39,448 nt of DNA. Origin: Cyclostephanos tholiformis (Eukaryota; Bacillariophyta; Thalassiosirophyceae; Thalassiosirales; Thalassiosiraceae). The stretch lies in assembly GCA_036939975.1 (NCBI GenBank), contig JALLPB010000001.1, forward strand, positions 1-39,448. Reading direction: 5' to 3'. Position numbers and translations under genes: made by a program. Below, in pieces: positions 28,334 to 39,448 of the stretch (position 1 is its first letter; each line of letters begins with the position of its first letter). The notes beneath the pieces were generated by a model. That model was not told where the DNA came from and ran no database searches. It worked only from the letters and a program-made list of their open reading frames with translations.

Positions 28334-30950
28334 ATGAAGATATCCCACACCGCGGTATCCCTCCTTGCCACAGCTCTTCCGGGGAGTGTCCTAGGACAAG
28401 AATGCCTTAAAGGCGGCTTCCGCCTCGAAATCAACGGTGCGTGCAGCCCCGAGTCTGTACTCGAGGCATACGAAGATCAGGTTTATTACGCCGCGGGCGG
28501 CATACCCAAGACATGCAATACGACCGCCGAGTCCGATCTCCTCTCGAAGCTCGGTGGATGGTCCATCCAGTCGCTGTGCGACGACCTCTACCTGACCCAG
28601 GAGAAGGTCCCCTTCACCAACGCCGCCGGGCGTGGCGATGACTTCCACTTCGAGGGAATGTTCTTCAACGGCCGGACCGACTGGCAGGAGGACGTCGAGA
28701 CACTCGTGTCGAATGCCGCCACTGACATATTGAAGGAGGATGCGGAGCAGGTTCGTGTCTTCTACGATGGTACGGCGCAGGGTCGGCGCGTGGAGTGGCC
28801 CGGGACATTGTCGAACTTCCAAAGTTCCGTCAAGGACAGGGATAATTTGGCCACTTGCACCACCAACGCGGCCATGTGCTGCTGGCCCAAGGATCGTCAG
28901 GCAAATGATAACAACGGCAACTGCGCCACCGCGTACGACGAGAACTGCGTTAACAAGGACCCCGCCGACAACACGGACCTGTGCTTCGTCGACGTCAACC
29001 GTACGTCCACCGATGGGTACGAGAGCGCGAAGGGATATCTCGGCTTCCCCCTGGACAACAACGACGGAGAGGGTGCCATCCATTGTCATGGTCTTGCTTG
29101 GTCGAATGACGTGAACGATCGCACCGCGAGGTACAAGGGAAACAACCTCTTCTACGTCAGTATGTACGATCACATGTACCAACGCGGTTACGTCAAGAAC
29201 ATCCCTGGCGCCCCTATGTGTGGCTGGTAAGCATTGCTTCGATTTTTATTTCATTTCTTGCGTTATTCTTCGAGCGAACTTATCAGTTTTTCCTTTCGTC
29301 GTATTCATTAGCGTAGAGCAGATGCCCACCGTCACCCGCTCCGATTGCACCCAAATCGATGTGGTCGAATCCTTCACCATAGATTACAATCCAATCAGCA
29401 ATACATTCACGCCCAAGCTAACGTCCGTCGACGTCAATTTCAATGCCTGTCAGGGCATCAATAACCAGAACAACGATCTCTGGGCCTACATGGCTCGTTT
29501 GTACTACCAAGGCGATATCACGCCCAAGCAATTCGGAGATGCCGGCCGTATCATTACCAACGGGGACTGCGAAGGGGCGAGCGCGAATCAGCTCAACAAA
29601 ATGAATCTCCAAACGGGATACGAAGAAGACGGCAGCAAGTGGACCCGCGTCGCTGGGCGCGAATCAATGAAGCGGTATGATCCCTACGGTCATCGTGCAT
29701 TCAGCATGAGTCTCAGGCCGAGTGTATCCGGCCCTGTCCATTACGGTATTATCATGCGTGTCTGTGCAACATGCAGCTACACCCACAGGAAGATCTTTTA
29801 TCGTCGCAATACTTTATTGCCAAGTGACTTCAACCTCCTTTATAACATTCTCTATGAGACCAATGATGGCGGTGGTAGGAACAGATGGAACATTGACTTC
29901 ACTCTCCACTCGACCTACGAGGATGCAGTCAACGGCAGCAATCCCTGGTTGTGTCCTGGCAACGTCTTCAATTACGGCGCAACATTCTACGGAGAGTGCT
30001 CTCCCACTGGAGTGAAGGTAACGGACCAGTTCAGCAGGTTCCTCGAGTCCTGGGGCCAGAAAACGGATGTTGGGTACTTTGTGAATAAAGCCAAGGACGA
30101 TGGACTTCAGGTGGTGAGCACAACGGCCATCAAGGGCTTAGTTTATTTTGATCCTAATTACGGTTGGTATGGTGCGTATGCTTCAGGCATTGCACTAAAA
30201 AATGTCACAGATGGTACCATCTACATGAGCGGTGGTGGAGCTGATTTGTGGAATAATCAAGATGATTTCAACTACAACTACCAGGTAGTGTCTGGGGATT
30301 ATACTGCCATTGTTCATGCATCCGCCATGACAAACTCCGCGAACGATTCTTGGGCCAAGGCGGGCCTCATGTTCCGTAAGAGCACTGCACCCAATTCCAC
30401 CCACTACTCCGTTTACCTGACCTTGAACATGGGAATATGCACTCAGTGGCGGATGGTCGAAAATGGCTCATCCGGGGGTGGGCCGTGCGTCCAACCTGGT
30501 GTCAAGTTTTCCTGGCTCATGATACGAAAGCTCGGGAACACCTTCACGTCGCACACCGGAACTCAGGCGTTGCCGGGGGGTCCCATTGTGTGGACGCTTG
30601 TTCATAGCACTACTTCGTTCGTCACGATTGGGAACGAGTACAACGTCGGTCTTGCTGTAACCGGGCACCAGTGGAATACCAAGATCGTCACGGAGGCCGT
30701 CTTTACTGGATATCAGGTCATGCTCAGTACCGATTCCCCAACGACCAGCCCAACATCCAGGCCCACCTTGACCCCCACAACCTCGCCGACGTCCAGGCCC
30801 ACCTTGACCCCCACAACCTCTCCGACGTCCAGGCCCACCTTGACCCCCACAACCAGACCAACCAGTAGATCGCCGACTAGCCGCCCAACCAGCGGAAAGC
30901 CAACCACAAGGTCTCCATCATCCAGGCCAACCACGAGAAAGCCAACCTAA
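28334..30950 (+). CDS. Secreted cysteine-rich protein, paralog C, with DUF1349-like domain and PT-rich tail (two exons, ~843 aa)
   Basis: Exon 1 is 28334-29226 and exon 2 is 29312-30950. The join restores PMCGCVEQMP, matching paralogs A and B. The signal peptide is MKISHTAVSLLATALPGSVLG. The family core (~22-560) has CCWPKDRQANDNNGNC, DGEGAIHCHGLAWSND, LFYVSMYDHMYQRGYVKN, IIMRVCATCSYTHRKIFYRR and LHSTYEDAVNGSNPWLC. One DUF1349-like beta-sandwich (~600-766) has GADLWNNQDD, WAKAGLMFRKS and EYNVGLAVTG. A Pro/Thr/Ser/Arg tail (~769-843) ends the protein; such tails in diatom secreted proteins are thought to be glycosylated or wall-associated. Compared with B it has one beta-sandwich instead of two and gains the tail. 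Several stretches are almost identical to B at DNA level. Confidence 0.88.
29227..29311 (+). other. Intron of secreted paralog C
   Basis: 85 bp, donor GCTG|GTAAGC, acceptor GTATTCATTAG|CGT. It falls within the Cys codon of the conserved PMCGC motif; A and B have no intron there. Confidence 0.9.
30744..30851 (+). repeat. Three 36-bp tandem repeats encoding the PT-rich tail
   Basis: Three units, each coding for TSPTSRPTLTPT, differ at only a few bases, followed by degenerate PTSR/KPT units. Confidence 0.9.
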
Positions 30951-31850
30951 ATCCACTTTTGGATTTTACAGGGACTAGAAATCACATGCATCGGCGTGGA
31001 TGATGATTTATCTATGTAACATATGTTTAGAACTTAAAATCTATGGCAATAGAAAAAAATGAAAAAAACAGGTTTTCCTAATATTGATATTTACCTCCTT
31101 GTCGATCAGGGATATATACATGGCTCATCGCCAGAACCTTCAAAATGCTAGTAAAACCTCCCCATGGGGTCTATGGTCAATTCTGACACCACAATCTTGT
31201 TCCCCGCGCCCAATTTAGTCTAGATAGATCTTAATGTTATGGGAGTACCATACTTTTACTAAGAGTTTTGCAAGTCACATGTCATTCTGCATGATAATAA
31301 GATGCTTTGCATGCATTTCACACAAGTTGGTTCACTCAAAGAGGCTGATCAGATGTGCCTCAAAAGCCTTCCAGATGTGCCTCAAAAGCCTCCTGATGGG
31401 CAAGGACAGTGGTGCTCTGTCTTTACAATTTCATACATTCTTCTTGCGATTTATTGTGACATTATTTTTAGGTTATTGATACTGTTTCCTACGGCAACAA
31501 AAGTCCAGGGCAGAACATCGCCAAAATTCCTCTACTTGCCATTAACTGTCATGGTCTTTCTTGGTAGTAATACTGCTTCCTATGTAGATAAAGATCTAAT
31601 GCCAGAAGATTGCCAAACCTCATCAACAATATCTTTTACTGCCAAAACTACATCTACTTGTGCTATATTAGTTCCATGCAATAAAAAGTAGATGTATTTT
31701 GGTTTTGCATGGAATATTACCTCATTGTGTCGCCCCGGGCAAAGAAATACTGGACTTCGAGTCAACATTTTCTGCAGACTGCCGGTCAACATTTTCTGCC
31801 ATTCCACCATCCTCTACCACATCCATTTTTCATTGTCAAGAATCCAATGC
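30951..31850. other. No recognisable gene
   Basis: AT-rich 3' flank of paralog C, then sequence with the CpG-poor texture of old transposons. A 22-bp unit (AGATGTGCCTCAAAAGCCT) occurs twice at about 31351-31394. No RNA gene recognised. Confidence 0.5.
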
Positions 31851-31859
31851 CATCCTTCT

Positions 31860-32710
31860 CTTCACAGCTGCCATGGAGAGATTTTCCCAACCACAATGTG
31901 CCCACAACGGATGTGTACGTTGGGCAACCACGCATGGTAGTGTTTTTTTTGTCATGCACATGGTGGATGGTGTCAATGTGTAGCCACGGTCAGTGTTTAA
32001 GTTCTGCACAAGTTGAGGAAATGTGCACCATCCATGGTTACCTGAAGAAGAGATGTGCCATTGATGGATGCAAGAAGCAGGCCATCCATCAAGGCAGGTA
32101 AAAGAGGCATGGTGGAACTATTTTTTGTTCTTATTATGGCTGCATGCATCCCATTTTCTCACAAAACATGTGCTTTTACCATTGGCAGATTGATGGTATA
32201 AGGAATAAATTTGACATTGATGATGTGCTGATGAATGTTATGCATTCTGTTGGCATGGATAATTGGGAACAGGTGCAGCAATTATCAGCAGTTTGCAAAT
32301 TCTGGAGAAATTGTTTGTTGTATGACAGATTGGACTGGTGCCAATGAAAGGTGGTGCTGATCAAAAACTGAATGTTCCCGAGTCCCTGGTGTTCTTGACA
32401 TATCAAATGTTCCAAAATGCAGAGTGCATTCATGTCCCATGCGGAAGAACAGACAGGTTATATGTTAGTGACATAAAGCAAGTCTGCTCAAGTGCTACAA
32501 CAATAATTCACAGGAAATGGCTTATGATAATGGTAGGGATGAGGTAGTACGTGAGTGATGTGGACATAACAATTGCTACCAAGTATATAAACATGACCAT
32601 GAATACACTAAGGGTGAGAACATTGGGATCAAATATTTATGGGACAATAAGTTTTAACTTGTTCCTGAGTCTAGTTTTGTGAGGCTTGATTCACCATCAA
32701 AACTGTCTAG
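31860..32710 (+). pseudogene. Decayed F-box protein with WRKY19-like Cys/His repeats
   Basis: Between 31885 and 32190 three or four copies of a C-x4-C-x(n)-C-x2-H-type unit are readable across frames: QCAHNGCVRWATTHG, MCSHGQCLSSAQVEEMCTIHG, RCAIDGCKKQAIHQG followed by TAA and RHGG, and FCSYYGCMHPIFSQNMCFYH. Repeats of this form are abundant in diatom genomes. An F-box-like stretch follows (32217-32345: DIDDVLMNV, WEQVQQLSAVCKFWRN), then in the next frame LNVPESLVFLTYQMFQNAEC and GRTDRLYVSDIKQVC, and finally YTKGENIGIKYLWDN around 32605-32645. Stops and frameshifts make it a pseudogene. F-box proteins normally recruit substrates to SCF ubiquitin ligases. Confidence 0.55.
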
Positions 32711-33189
32711 GAGGAAGAAATACTAAATTTAGATAAATTCCTTATCAATTAACGATTATTCCTAAGCTCACTCAATAGTCCCATCATTATACCCCACTAC
32801 CCAAATATCCCTTTCTGAGGCGTTGCCTGAATTAATTAATTCACATGATGTTTCAAGAGCATATGCCTCAAATTCTACTTCCAAGTCTTCATGGTCTTCA
32901 CATGATGCTAGCAAGTACCAACCATGATGTCATTTCTCCCAATGTTATTCCATGTTTGAATGAACTACCACCAAATATGTCTTTTTAAAATCAGGGTTAT
33001 AAAATACCAGATTTCTATACTTCTGGAGCAATCATGCCTCTACTAAGCAATCATTCTTCTTCCTTATTTCTTGTTCCCAATCTTCCAACCAAGCAAGAAA
33101 CACACATGTAACCTATGGTTCCTTCAAAGCAGATGTATCTACATTCCATTTCTCAAGTTGCAACTCGAAATTTAAATAATCCTCTCCAA
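32711..33189. other. No recognisable gene
   Basis: AT-rich, CpG-poor sequence between two pseudogenes; no motif or repeat stands out. Confidence 0.5.
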
Positions 33190-33226
33190 ACATATTACCA
33201 ATCTTCAATTTCTCTTCACCCTTCAA

Positions 33227-33924
33227 TCAAGCTTCTTGTTGTTTGGCAGTAACATAAATCATACTCCTCTTCTCTGTGGACTCACCCCCTAAGTGCAACC
33301 TATGGAAGCTTTTCACTGTTTTCACTGCTGCCCAGCTCCTCTCTGCATGTCCAATCCCACACAACTTAGACTTAACATGGCAGGCAACAAATCCCAATAC
33401 CATGGTATAAGGCAATGAATACTTCTTATGCCAAATATGAGATTTGCCTTCAACAACATCCCTTGATGCCCACCTAGCAGGGCATGAAATGGCTTGGTCT
33501 TTAATTGGAATGCCTTTAATGCATTTCAGAATTGTCAGCAATATCTGAAGGTGTCATAAGTGAGAGTTGAACTTTAGTATTTGGACAGGGAGGCAAGTGT
33601 AAACATCTCACAACTTCCTTGATAGCATCACATAAAGATCCATCAAGACAATTCCTAACATCTTCCCTAACATTCTCAACCACACACAATGCACAAGTAG
33701 AAAGGGCATAGGGGTGCTCTATCTTTAATTTTCTTTTCTCCTAATGAGACTGCATTGCTTCTCCAAATGTAAGTTTTGATGTGGAATCAACTCCGTTATT
33801 ACTATTTTTTGTCATCATTGTCATTATTCAATTATCCCGTTTAGTCAACACTGAAGTCCTTTTCAAAACTGTTCTCACCATACACCACATCCTCACAATG
33901 ATCATCATCATCACTATGATCATC

Positions 33925-33962
<38 letters not shown>

Positions 33963-34113
33963 CATGATGATGATCATGATGATGATGATCATGATCATCA
34001 TCATCATCATCATCATGATCATGATCATCATCATGATCATCATCATGATCATCATCATGATCATGATCATGATCATCATCATCATCATCATCATGATCAT
34101 GATCATGATCATG

Positions 34114-34169
<56 letters not shown>

Positions 34170-35720
34170 TATCATCATCATTATTATTATCATCATCGGA
34201 AACAGCATTGTTACCAAATATTATACTTCCCTCAGCATATTCTGGTCAATTACAAGGCTTCTGAATAGTGTTGTATCATCCAGAAATTCTATCAATTGTT
34301 CAATAGCTTTGGTTGTCCTCTGCAATTCTAGGTGGAAGATTTTATTCTTCACAGGGATGCTTGCATCACAGAAACAAAGAGCTCATAGCGCTGGAAATAC
34401 AGAACAAAGGAGAATATAGATGTATTTCCAAAACTTAGGATCCTCAATATCTTGAACAGCCATACGGCCATTTTGTTTCTTAATTGAATCAAGCTCAAGA
34501 AATTGTTGCTGATTTATAGTACTTACAAAGCCCACTTACCAAGATGCAGTAATCAATGCATTGCATAGAACCACATAGCAAACCGAGTACCAGCACCTCG
34601 AAGATGACCAATTGGGTAACCATTGCTAAATGATGCTGATTGTTGCATAAACTGGGCATAGATTGTGTGGTTTGCTCTAAATCCAAAAATATTATACATC
34701 CTGCAGGTCTTGAGTATCAACATCTTGATCGGCTTTTTATTTGCAATTGATGCAAAGAATAAGGAGACAACATGCTTCCTCCTATGAAAACAGAATGAGT
34801 ATGGAAACTTTGCCATATTTTTTTTTGGCAGCCTTCTGAACATTTGATGCACTATCAAAGAAGAATGCATTGGTGAGAGTATTGTGAACATTATATACCC
34901 GTACCTAGTTCTCAAATAAAGTAACAACATATGATGCATCTTTCTTTCCACATTCTGTTTATGTTCACCAGTACAATCTTGAATAGAGATTGTAACAGGA
35001 GGCACATCCCCAAATATTGTGCGGATGTTCATCAGTGGCATTCTCTTCACAGTCGCACCATCTCCAAGGAATGTTAGTCCAAAGACTGCAGCATTACTGA
35101 GAATGCTTGCTTTGTTATCACCATATTTTGTGTCATATTTGAGATTCAACAAAGCCCCTCCAATCTGCCTTCTCTTTGGTATTTCAATGTCAATTTTAAT
35201 CTTTGAGCAAAACCAGTGCAATTCAACAACAATATCTGATATGTTCTTGCAATGAAAAAATCTGAATGGCAATCTGAGCAACAGCATTATTCAGCCTCCG
35301 AATGTCAGTCTGTTTCTGCAGACTGGATGAAATGGAACTCTGCAGTCATCCAGAATAGAAAAGAGGTTAGGAGATAGAAAAGATACGCGTGATCCATTAT
35401 GTGATCCAGAACTTAGATACTTCCCATGCTTCTGTGAAAGCATCCTCATCACAGATGTGGTTAGCTGCTCAACCACAATGCCATCAGCAGCTTCTACACC
35501 ATGCTTCTTGGCAACAGTATGATTTGCTCCACTTAAAATTGATGCAGATAATGTACTGGAATCATAGCTTTGCAAGGATTAACTCCATGTCCTTTCATGC
35601 AGAGGACATGGCAAAGAGCATGGGCAGCAAGGACAGGCACAAACACCTCAGTGCACCACATACACTTCCATCAGTTGGTATTCTTTTCAATATAGGAGCA
35701 ATCCCATAGATACTTCAGGG
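33227..35720 (-). pseudogene. hAT-like (DUF659-type) transposase relic
   Basis: Read from high to low coordinates. At 35700-35600 is a weak zinc-finger-like start (HALCHVLCMKGHGVNPCKAM). At 35287-34553 is the core, with KRRQIGGALLNLKYD and VFGLTFLGDGATVKRMPLMN carrying a likely catalytic Asp, then DVPPVTISIQDCT. The next motif is shifted to another frame (NAFFFDSASNVQKA) near 34845 by small indels, one at a run of A. It is followed by HVVSLFFASI, LILKTCRMYNIFGF and RGAGTRFAMWFYAMH then a stop. At 34440-34210 are DPKFWKYIYILLCSVFPAL and DASIPVKNKIFHLELQ. At 33541-33227 is a C-terminal dimerisation-type segment, SLPYTMVLGFVACHVKSKL and AERSWAAVKTVKS. A large ATG/ATC repeat lies between the last two parts. 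I found no terminal inverted repeats. Confidence 0.65.
33899..34198. repeat. Large ATG/ATC compound microsatellite, self-complementary
   Basis: About 300 bp made almost only of ATG and ATC triplets. The left part is mainly ATG, the right part mainly ATC, with GATCATGATC palindromes at the switch points, so the two halves are close to reverse complements. It yields long artificial ORFs of Ile/Met on both strands, which are not genes. Confidence 0.95.
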
Positions 35721-37765
35721 GTGGGAGAGCATTTTCCTCCACAGGATCATGCTTGAAGGTATTATCATCAACATAGTTGTTGTTGTCAACATGAATAGTG
35801 TTGTTGTCAACATGAGTAAAGCAGCAATAGTTTATGTAGACATTGTTGATAGACTTTCTCATACCCCAGTTACAGTGACAGGAGTACCCAGAGTTTCCAC
35901 ACTGATAGTTTATGCAATCGTTCTAAACAACAAGTTAGCAATCATGGGTTGGGGAAGATGTAATACCAGTCATCATTGAACTAACCTCTCAAGATGTCTT
36001 GCATTTTCAAGAAGAGTAGTAATTTCCACAAAAAGGGATACAGATTCCCTTCTTGTTTTGTTGAGATTGGCAGTCAATTTGTGAATTGCAGTGTTGTGAC
36101 AGGACATGTAGGTGAAGTCATCACCAATATCTTGTAGTGGATTATTTGTGTAAATAGCAACCTCGATGTGTCGTATCATTGCACAGAGTTTGAGCTGAGA
36201 GACATTTTGTTGTTGCAATAGATTGTGGGTGAGTGGAACAGTCATGGGGTCTAGGAGGGGGGTGTCAATTGTACACCTCCACTTAAGGTTGATCCACAGT
36301 GCTAACTGTTTGGGGTGGGTAGCTAGAAGGTATTCAAGAATTTGGCTGACACAGCTCTCCCAAAGTGTAGCATTAACCTCGGCGGTTTGGAGGCGGTTCT
36401 TACCTTCTATACCAATGTCAAATCTGATAGATGGTCAAACTGGTGGATGCATCATTCTTGCATTTAACAAATCTTAGAAAGGAGGAGAAGGTGTTGCTTT
36501 GAGGCTTTGAGCTTTGCCTGCAAATGAATGAAATGAGCATACCAAAGAGCAACAAGAGAACTCTCCATAGATGTTTAAAAATGTGTGCACATCAAGGGTG
36601 CAAGAGGGTAGGGGCTTCTTACATAGTTAGGGCTCCTCAGTCAGAATTTTTGGTTGGTATTATGCTACATGCATACAGAAAAGGGTAGGAAAATGGAAGA
36701 AAGGGCAGGAAATATGGGCTTTTAGCACATGCCGACACAAAAATCTGGTGAGAACATCCAGGAAGATCAATTTTGTGTTGGTGACATGGGCACATCAGGC
36801 CAAATTAAGAGGAAATGTGGTGTCAGGATGACATGTTGCCGACTTACTGTTTACTGTTTTTAAATTTCTGACAAAATCTAATAGAATTGGTTAGATTTTT
36901 GGCTTTTTTTTAGCTTTTGTTGCTTATGCCCCAGCATTGCTTATGCCCCAGCTTATACAGTAGTCTTAACAAGGATGTTAGTTGATTGTTGCATGCTTTA
37001 TTGCCAGGGGTGTTGCCGCATAGTGGCCATATGATGGCAGCAGCCACCATGTTCCATTGGATTTGATCACATATTATTTAATTTTTTTATCTAGTTAGGG
37101 TGCACATCACTACTCCACCAACTGTAAGTACAAACAGAAGACAACCACCTATTGGACCAAATATCTCCACCAATATTTGGCCAATGAGGGCCTTTCAAGC
37201 CACCATCCTCTGGGCATGTATGCTGGGCAGATGCTTGTGCCATATGATCTCACATATTTACTGTCATGGGAATGGCAGTTCATGGCAATGTAGGAAAATA
37301 CAAAAATCTAACCTTTTACACCTACATATCAGTAAATGGTCTCTAGCTCAGCAAATACCTGAGCAATTAGGGTCAAAGGGGTACCAAATTGATTATTGAT
37401 TCCCATAAAGTTCCTGACAATAAGCACTGATTAAATTTATTAATAGGTTTGATACATAGACCTTTTAGTTACCATTGGGGTATGGCTTCATAGGGACACT
37501 ATTGATGCAATAGCCAGGGGGGTCCCACACAATGCTGCTGACAAATATCTGATTTATCATGGAATTTGGCTGGTGTCATGGGACATTATGGAAATTAAGG
37601 GGGTTGCAGAAGTAAATAATGTTTGGTACTGGACATACTATTACCAAGAATGGTGCTGTCAAAGCTGGATGCGGCGGCGGATAAATATTAGGAAAGAAAT
37701 GACAAATATTATGGGGTCCAGCCCAAGTATTGCCAAAATTTCAAACTGCCTGTTTTGACCCCAAA
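35721..37765. other. Old transposon-like sequence without recognisable gene
   Basis: CpG-poor, with many short broken frames. The longest moderately protein-like piece is a 90-residue minus-strand frame at 35973-36245 (VAIYTNNPLQDIGDDFTYM), unrecognised. Near 35770-35820 the words GTTGTTGTCAACATGA occur twice. No RNA gene or terminal repeat was identified. Confidence 0.4.
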
Positions 37766-39432
37766 ACCCTTATCTCCCCCCTTCCAATACTGCACCCTTC
37801 CTGCTCTCTTCCTCTTGCCAAGCATCTGCTGGCATGGGTCATATATCAACATTTGTTGTGAAAGCTTGAGCCAAAAGTCTTTGAAGCTCGAGCACTCCTT
37901 TTTGTCAATGAACCACTCTGTGTCAAGCCCCCCCTTACAACATTCAATGCGGCAGTAATAGTTATGGAAAGAGCACGAAGAAATGGTGCATGCCAGTACT
38001 TCCACATTGTGTACTTTATCTTTAAACTTTTCATCATGTGGTCAATGTTGTTAACACTGAAGTTATGGCTATGTTAATTTGTCAAGGATTGTTCTATTCA
38101 ATTCTGCAATAGGGGCAGTTGGGAGCTGTCCCTCTTCCTTTGATGGTGATGTAGAGGTTTGCAAATGGGAGATTATTGACACCGCTGATGTTTGTAGCAC
38201 CAGTCGGTCAAAACAAAACCAGCATTTTGGTGAATGCCTTCATCATGACTCCTCCCAAGTCCCTGCCCACATCTTGTTCACATCAACAATTGGCTCTTTG
38301 AAGCACATCACCTTTGGCTGTGCATCCCCAGCATTCACCACCTTGTGGTGCAGATATTCCTTTAACTCCTTATGGGAAACCAATCTTTGATGGCATGTTT
38401 GGGTTATCCCAGTAAAGCCCTTCCACCTAGCATTATCCAACACATTCATATAAAAGTGATTGTCACATGTGATGTGGAAAGGGCATGAGTAGATGTGCCT
38501 CCTCTGGTAGATTGTTGAAGTGCCAACACCGTAAGGAGGAATAGTGATCGTGTTCAGCTCCTCATACATAGGGAGTATTTCTGACCACCAGCTTCTCTAC
38601 CTGATTAATCATAATTTTTAACTCAAAATTTTCCTCTGCAGTAAACCCATCTGGTTGCACATGCATCTTGTGCCAATGCACATAGGCACAGGGGTACTGC
38701 TGAGACATATCAAATATCATTGTTGTTTGCCCCCCCTTCCTGGCCACCTTGTTCATCAGCTGCCATTCCCCAGCATCATCCATGTAACTGCCTAATCCCC
38801 AAGTTGACTCATTGGCCACATTATCCAACTCTGCTGAAGTAAATTCATGCTGTGGCGAATGGTCCAAAAAATAAGCTCATATTTTGCAGTGGGATTGTAT
38901 TCCTCCTTCCCATAGCTGGGCAATGTTCCCACGGCTGAATGATGTGAGGTAATTGTTTAATTTGAACATGCCCTTGATCTGTTGCCATCTTGACAAAACA
39001 TATGTCTGCAATAATAGGGTCATAATTGGCATTGTCTATCAGCCAATGCCTGTGTGGGCAACTGGTGCTGCCGTCTTTTGTGCCGTGTTGAATAGGGGCA
39101 TCCACCCAATGAACCAATTCTCACTCTTTCACAAACTTGAACTCATGGTCGTACCCTCCGTCCCAGCCCTTTTCCGTTATCACATAGCCATTCATGTGTG
39201 GATATTCAGCCTCCTGGTACGAATCCGTACTTTTGGTATGAATTCGTACCGGCTTCGATGTCTGCTGTGATCGGCAGAACACAACAACCAACAAGAACAG
39301 GGGTGATATCTGCTTGCCCATCGTTTCACGGACCATGGATATATTGATTTTATCATGATCCCCAGTGCAGGCAGAGATATTGTCCTTCACGCACCGGCGC
39401 TGGGGCCTATCATGGTTGCGAGCACAACCCAC
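37766..39432 (-). pseudogene. PiggyBac-like (DDE_Tnp_1_7) transposase relic
   Basis: Segments in three frames, ordered from the right edge leftward. 39432-38845 has GYVITEKGWDGGYDHEFKF, then TGA, then VHWVDAPIQHG, HRHWLIDNANYDPIIADICF and CPAMGRRNTIPLQNMSLFF. The frame then shifts at a run of T near 38870. 38867-38562 has HEFTSAELDNVANESTWGL, TTMIFDMSQQYPCAYVHWH and GFTAEENFELKIMINQVEKL. 38569-38243 has YGVGTSTIYQRRHIYSCP, HITCDNHFYMN with the Asp-Asn expected near the catalytic Asp, and YLHHKVVNAGDAQPKVMCF. The C-terminus at 38030-37770 has WKYWHAPFLRALSI and LDTEWFIDKKECSSF. The ordered motifs match PiggyBac-type transposases I recall from diatoms. It may continue beyond the window. Confidence 0.6.
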
Positions 39433-39448
39433 AACTCGGGGTTGTGGG
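39428..39448. repeat. Hairpin at the window edge
   Basis: CCCACAAC and GTTGTGGG form a perfect 8-bp stem around a 5-base loop (TCGGG). It lies next to the start of the PiggyBac-like relic and is cut by the window edge, so it may be part of a longer inverted repeat. Confidence 0.5.

Noticed and set aside
33899..34198. CRISPR-like or satellite array
   Set aside because: There are no spacers and no constant repeat unit longer than three bases; it is a simple microsatellite in eukaryotic DNA.
33781..34419. Long open frames of Ile/Met on both strands
   Set aside because: They are translations of the ATG/ATC microsatellite and carry no protein information.

Overview
The window looks like nuclear DNA of a diatom, probably a centric one. 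Evidence: short GT-AG introns in intron-poor genes, secreted proteins with Pro/Thr/Ser-rich tails, a diatom-type PH-like gene, and Copia, Harbinger, hAT-like and PiggyBac-like elements of the kind common in stramenopile genomes. The species cannot be named from sequence alone. Two compartments alternate: CpG-rich, intact host genes, and transposon-derived DNA in which the older relics are CpG-poor and rich in TG/CA.

Layout. 1-3390: a gag-like ORF, a broken Copia reverse transcriptase/RNase H fragment and an AT-rich repeat block. 3391-8129: a whole PIF/Harbinger-type DNA transposon with ~90-bp terminal inverted repeats (TIRs), a DDE transposase open except for one TGA, and a convergent spliced accessory gene with a U-box-like N-terminus. 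8413-9054: an isochorismatase-family hydrolase. 9055-10978: decayed or empty sequence. 10979-16439: a complete but dead Ty1/Copia element with 171-bp LTRs. 16750-30950: the host-gene island, with three paralogous cysteine-rich secreted proteins (one on the minus strand, two on the plus strand), a three-exon PH-like protein, a CAMK/CDPK-like kinase and a second type of secreted protein made of an internal duplication. 30951-39448: a graveyard holding an F-box/zinc-repeat pseudogene, a hAT-like transposase relic split by a large ATG/ATC microsatellite, and a PiggyBac-like transposase relic running to the right edge.

How the genes work together. In the Harbinger element, transposase and accessory protein presumably act on the TIRs and the TGTCGA-rich subterminal DNA. 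In the gene island, four of the six proteins look secreted. Two of the three paralogs add concanavalin-like (DUF1349-type) beta-sandwich domains and one adds a PT-rich tail, which fits a cell-surface or extracellular-matrix cluster; no enzymatic role can be assigned. The kinase and the PH-like protein are transcribed divergently from a ~300-bp shared promoter.

Introns were placed by reading splice consensus together with reading-frame and motif continuity. They are inferences without transcript support, although the PH-like gene and the third secreted paralog are joined very cleanly.
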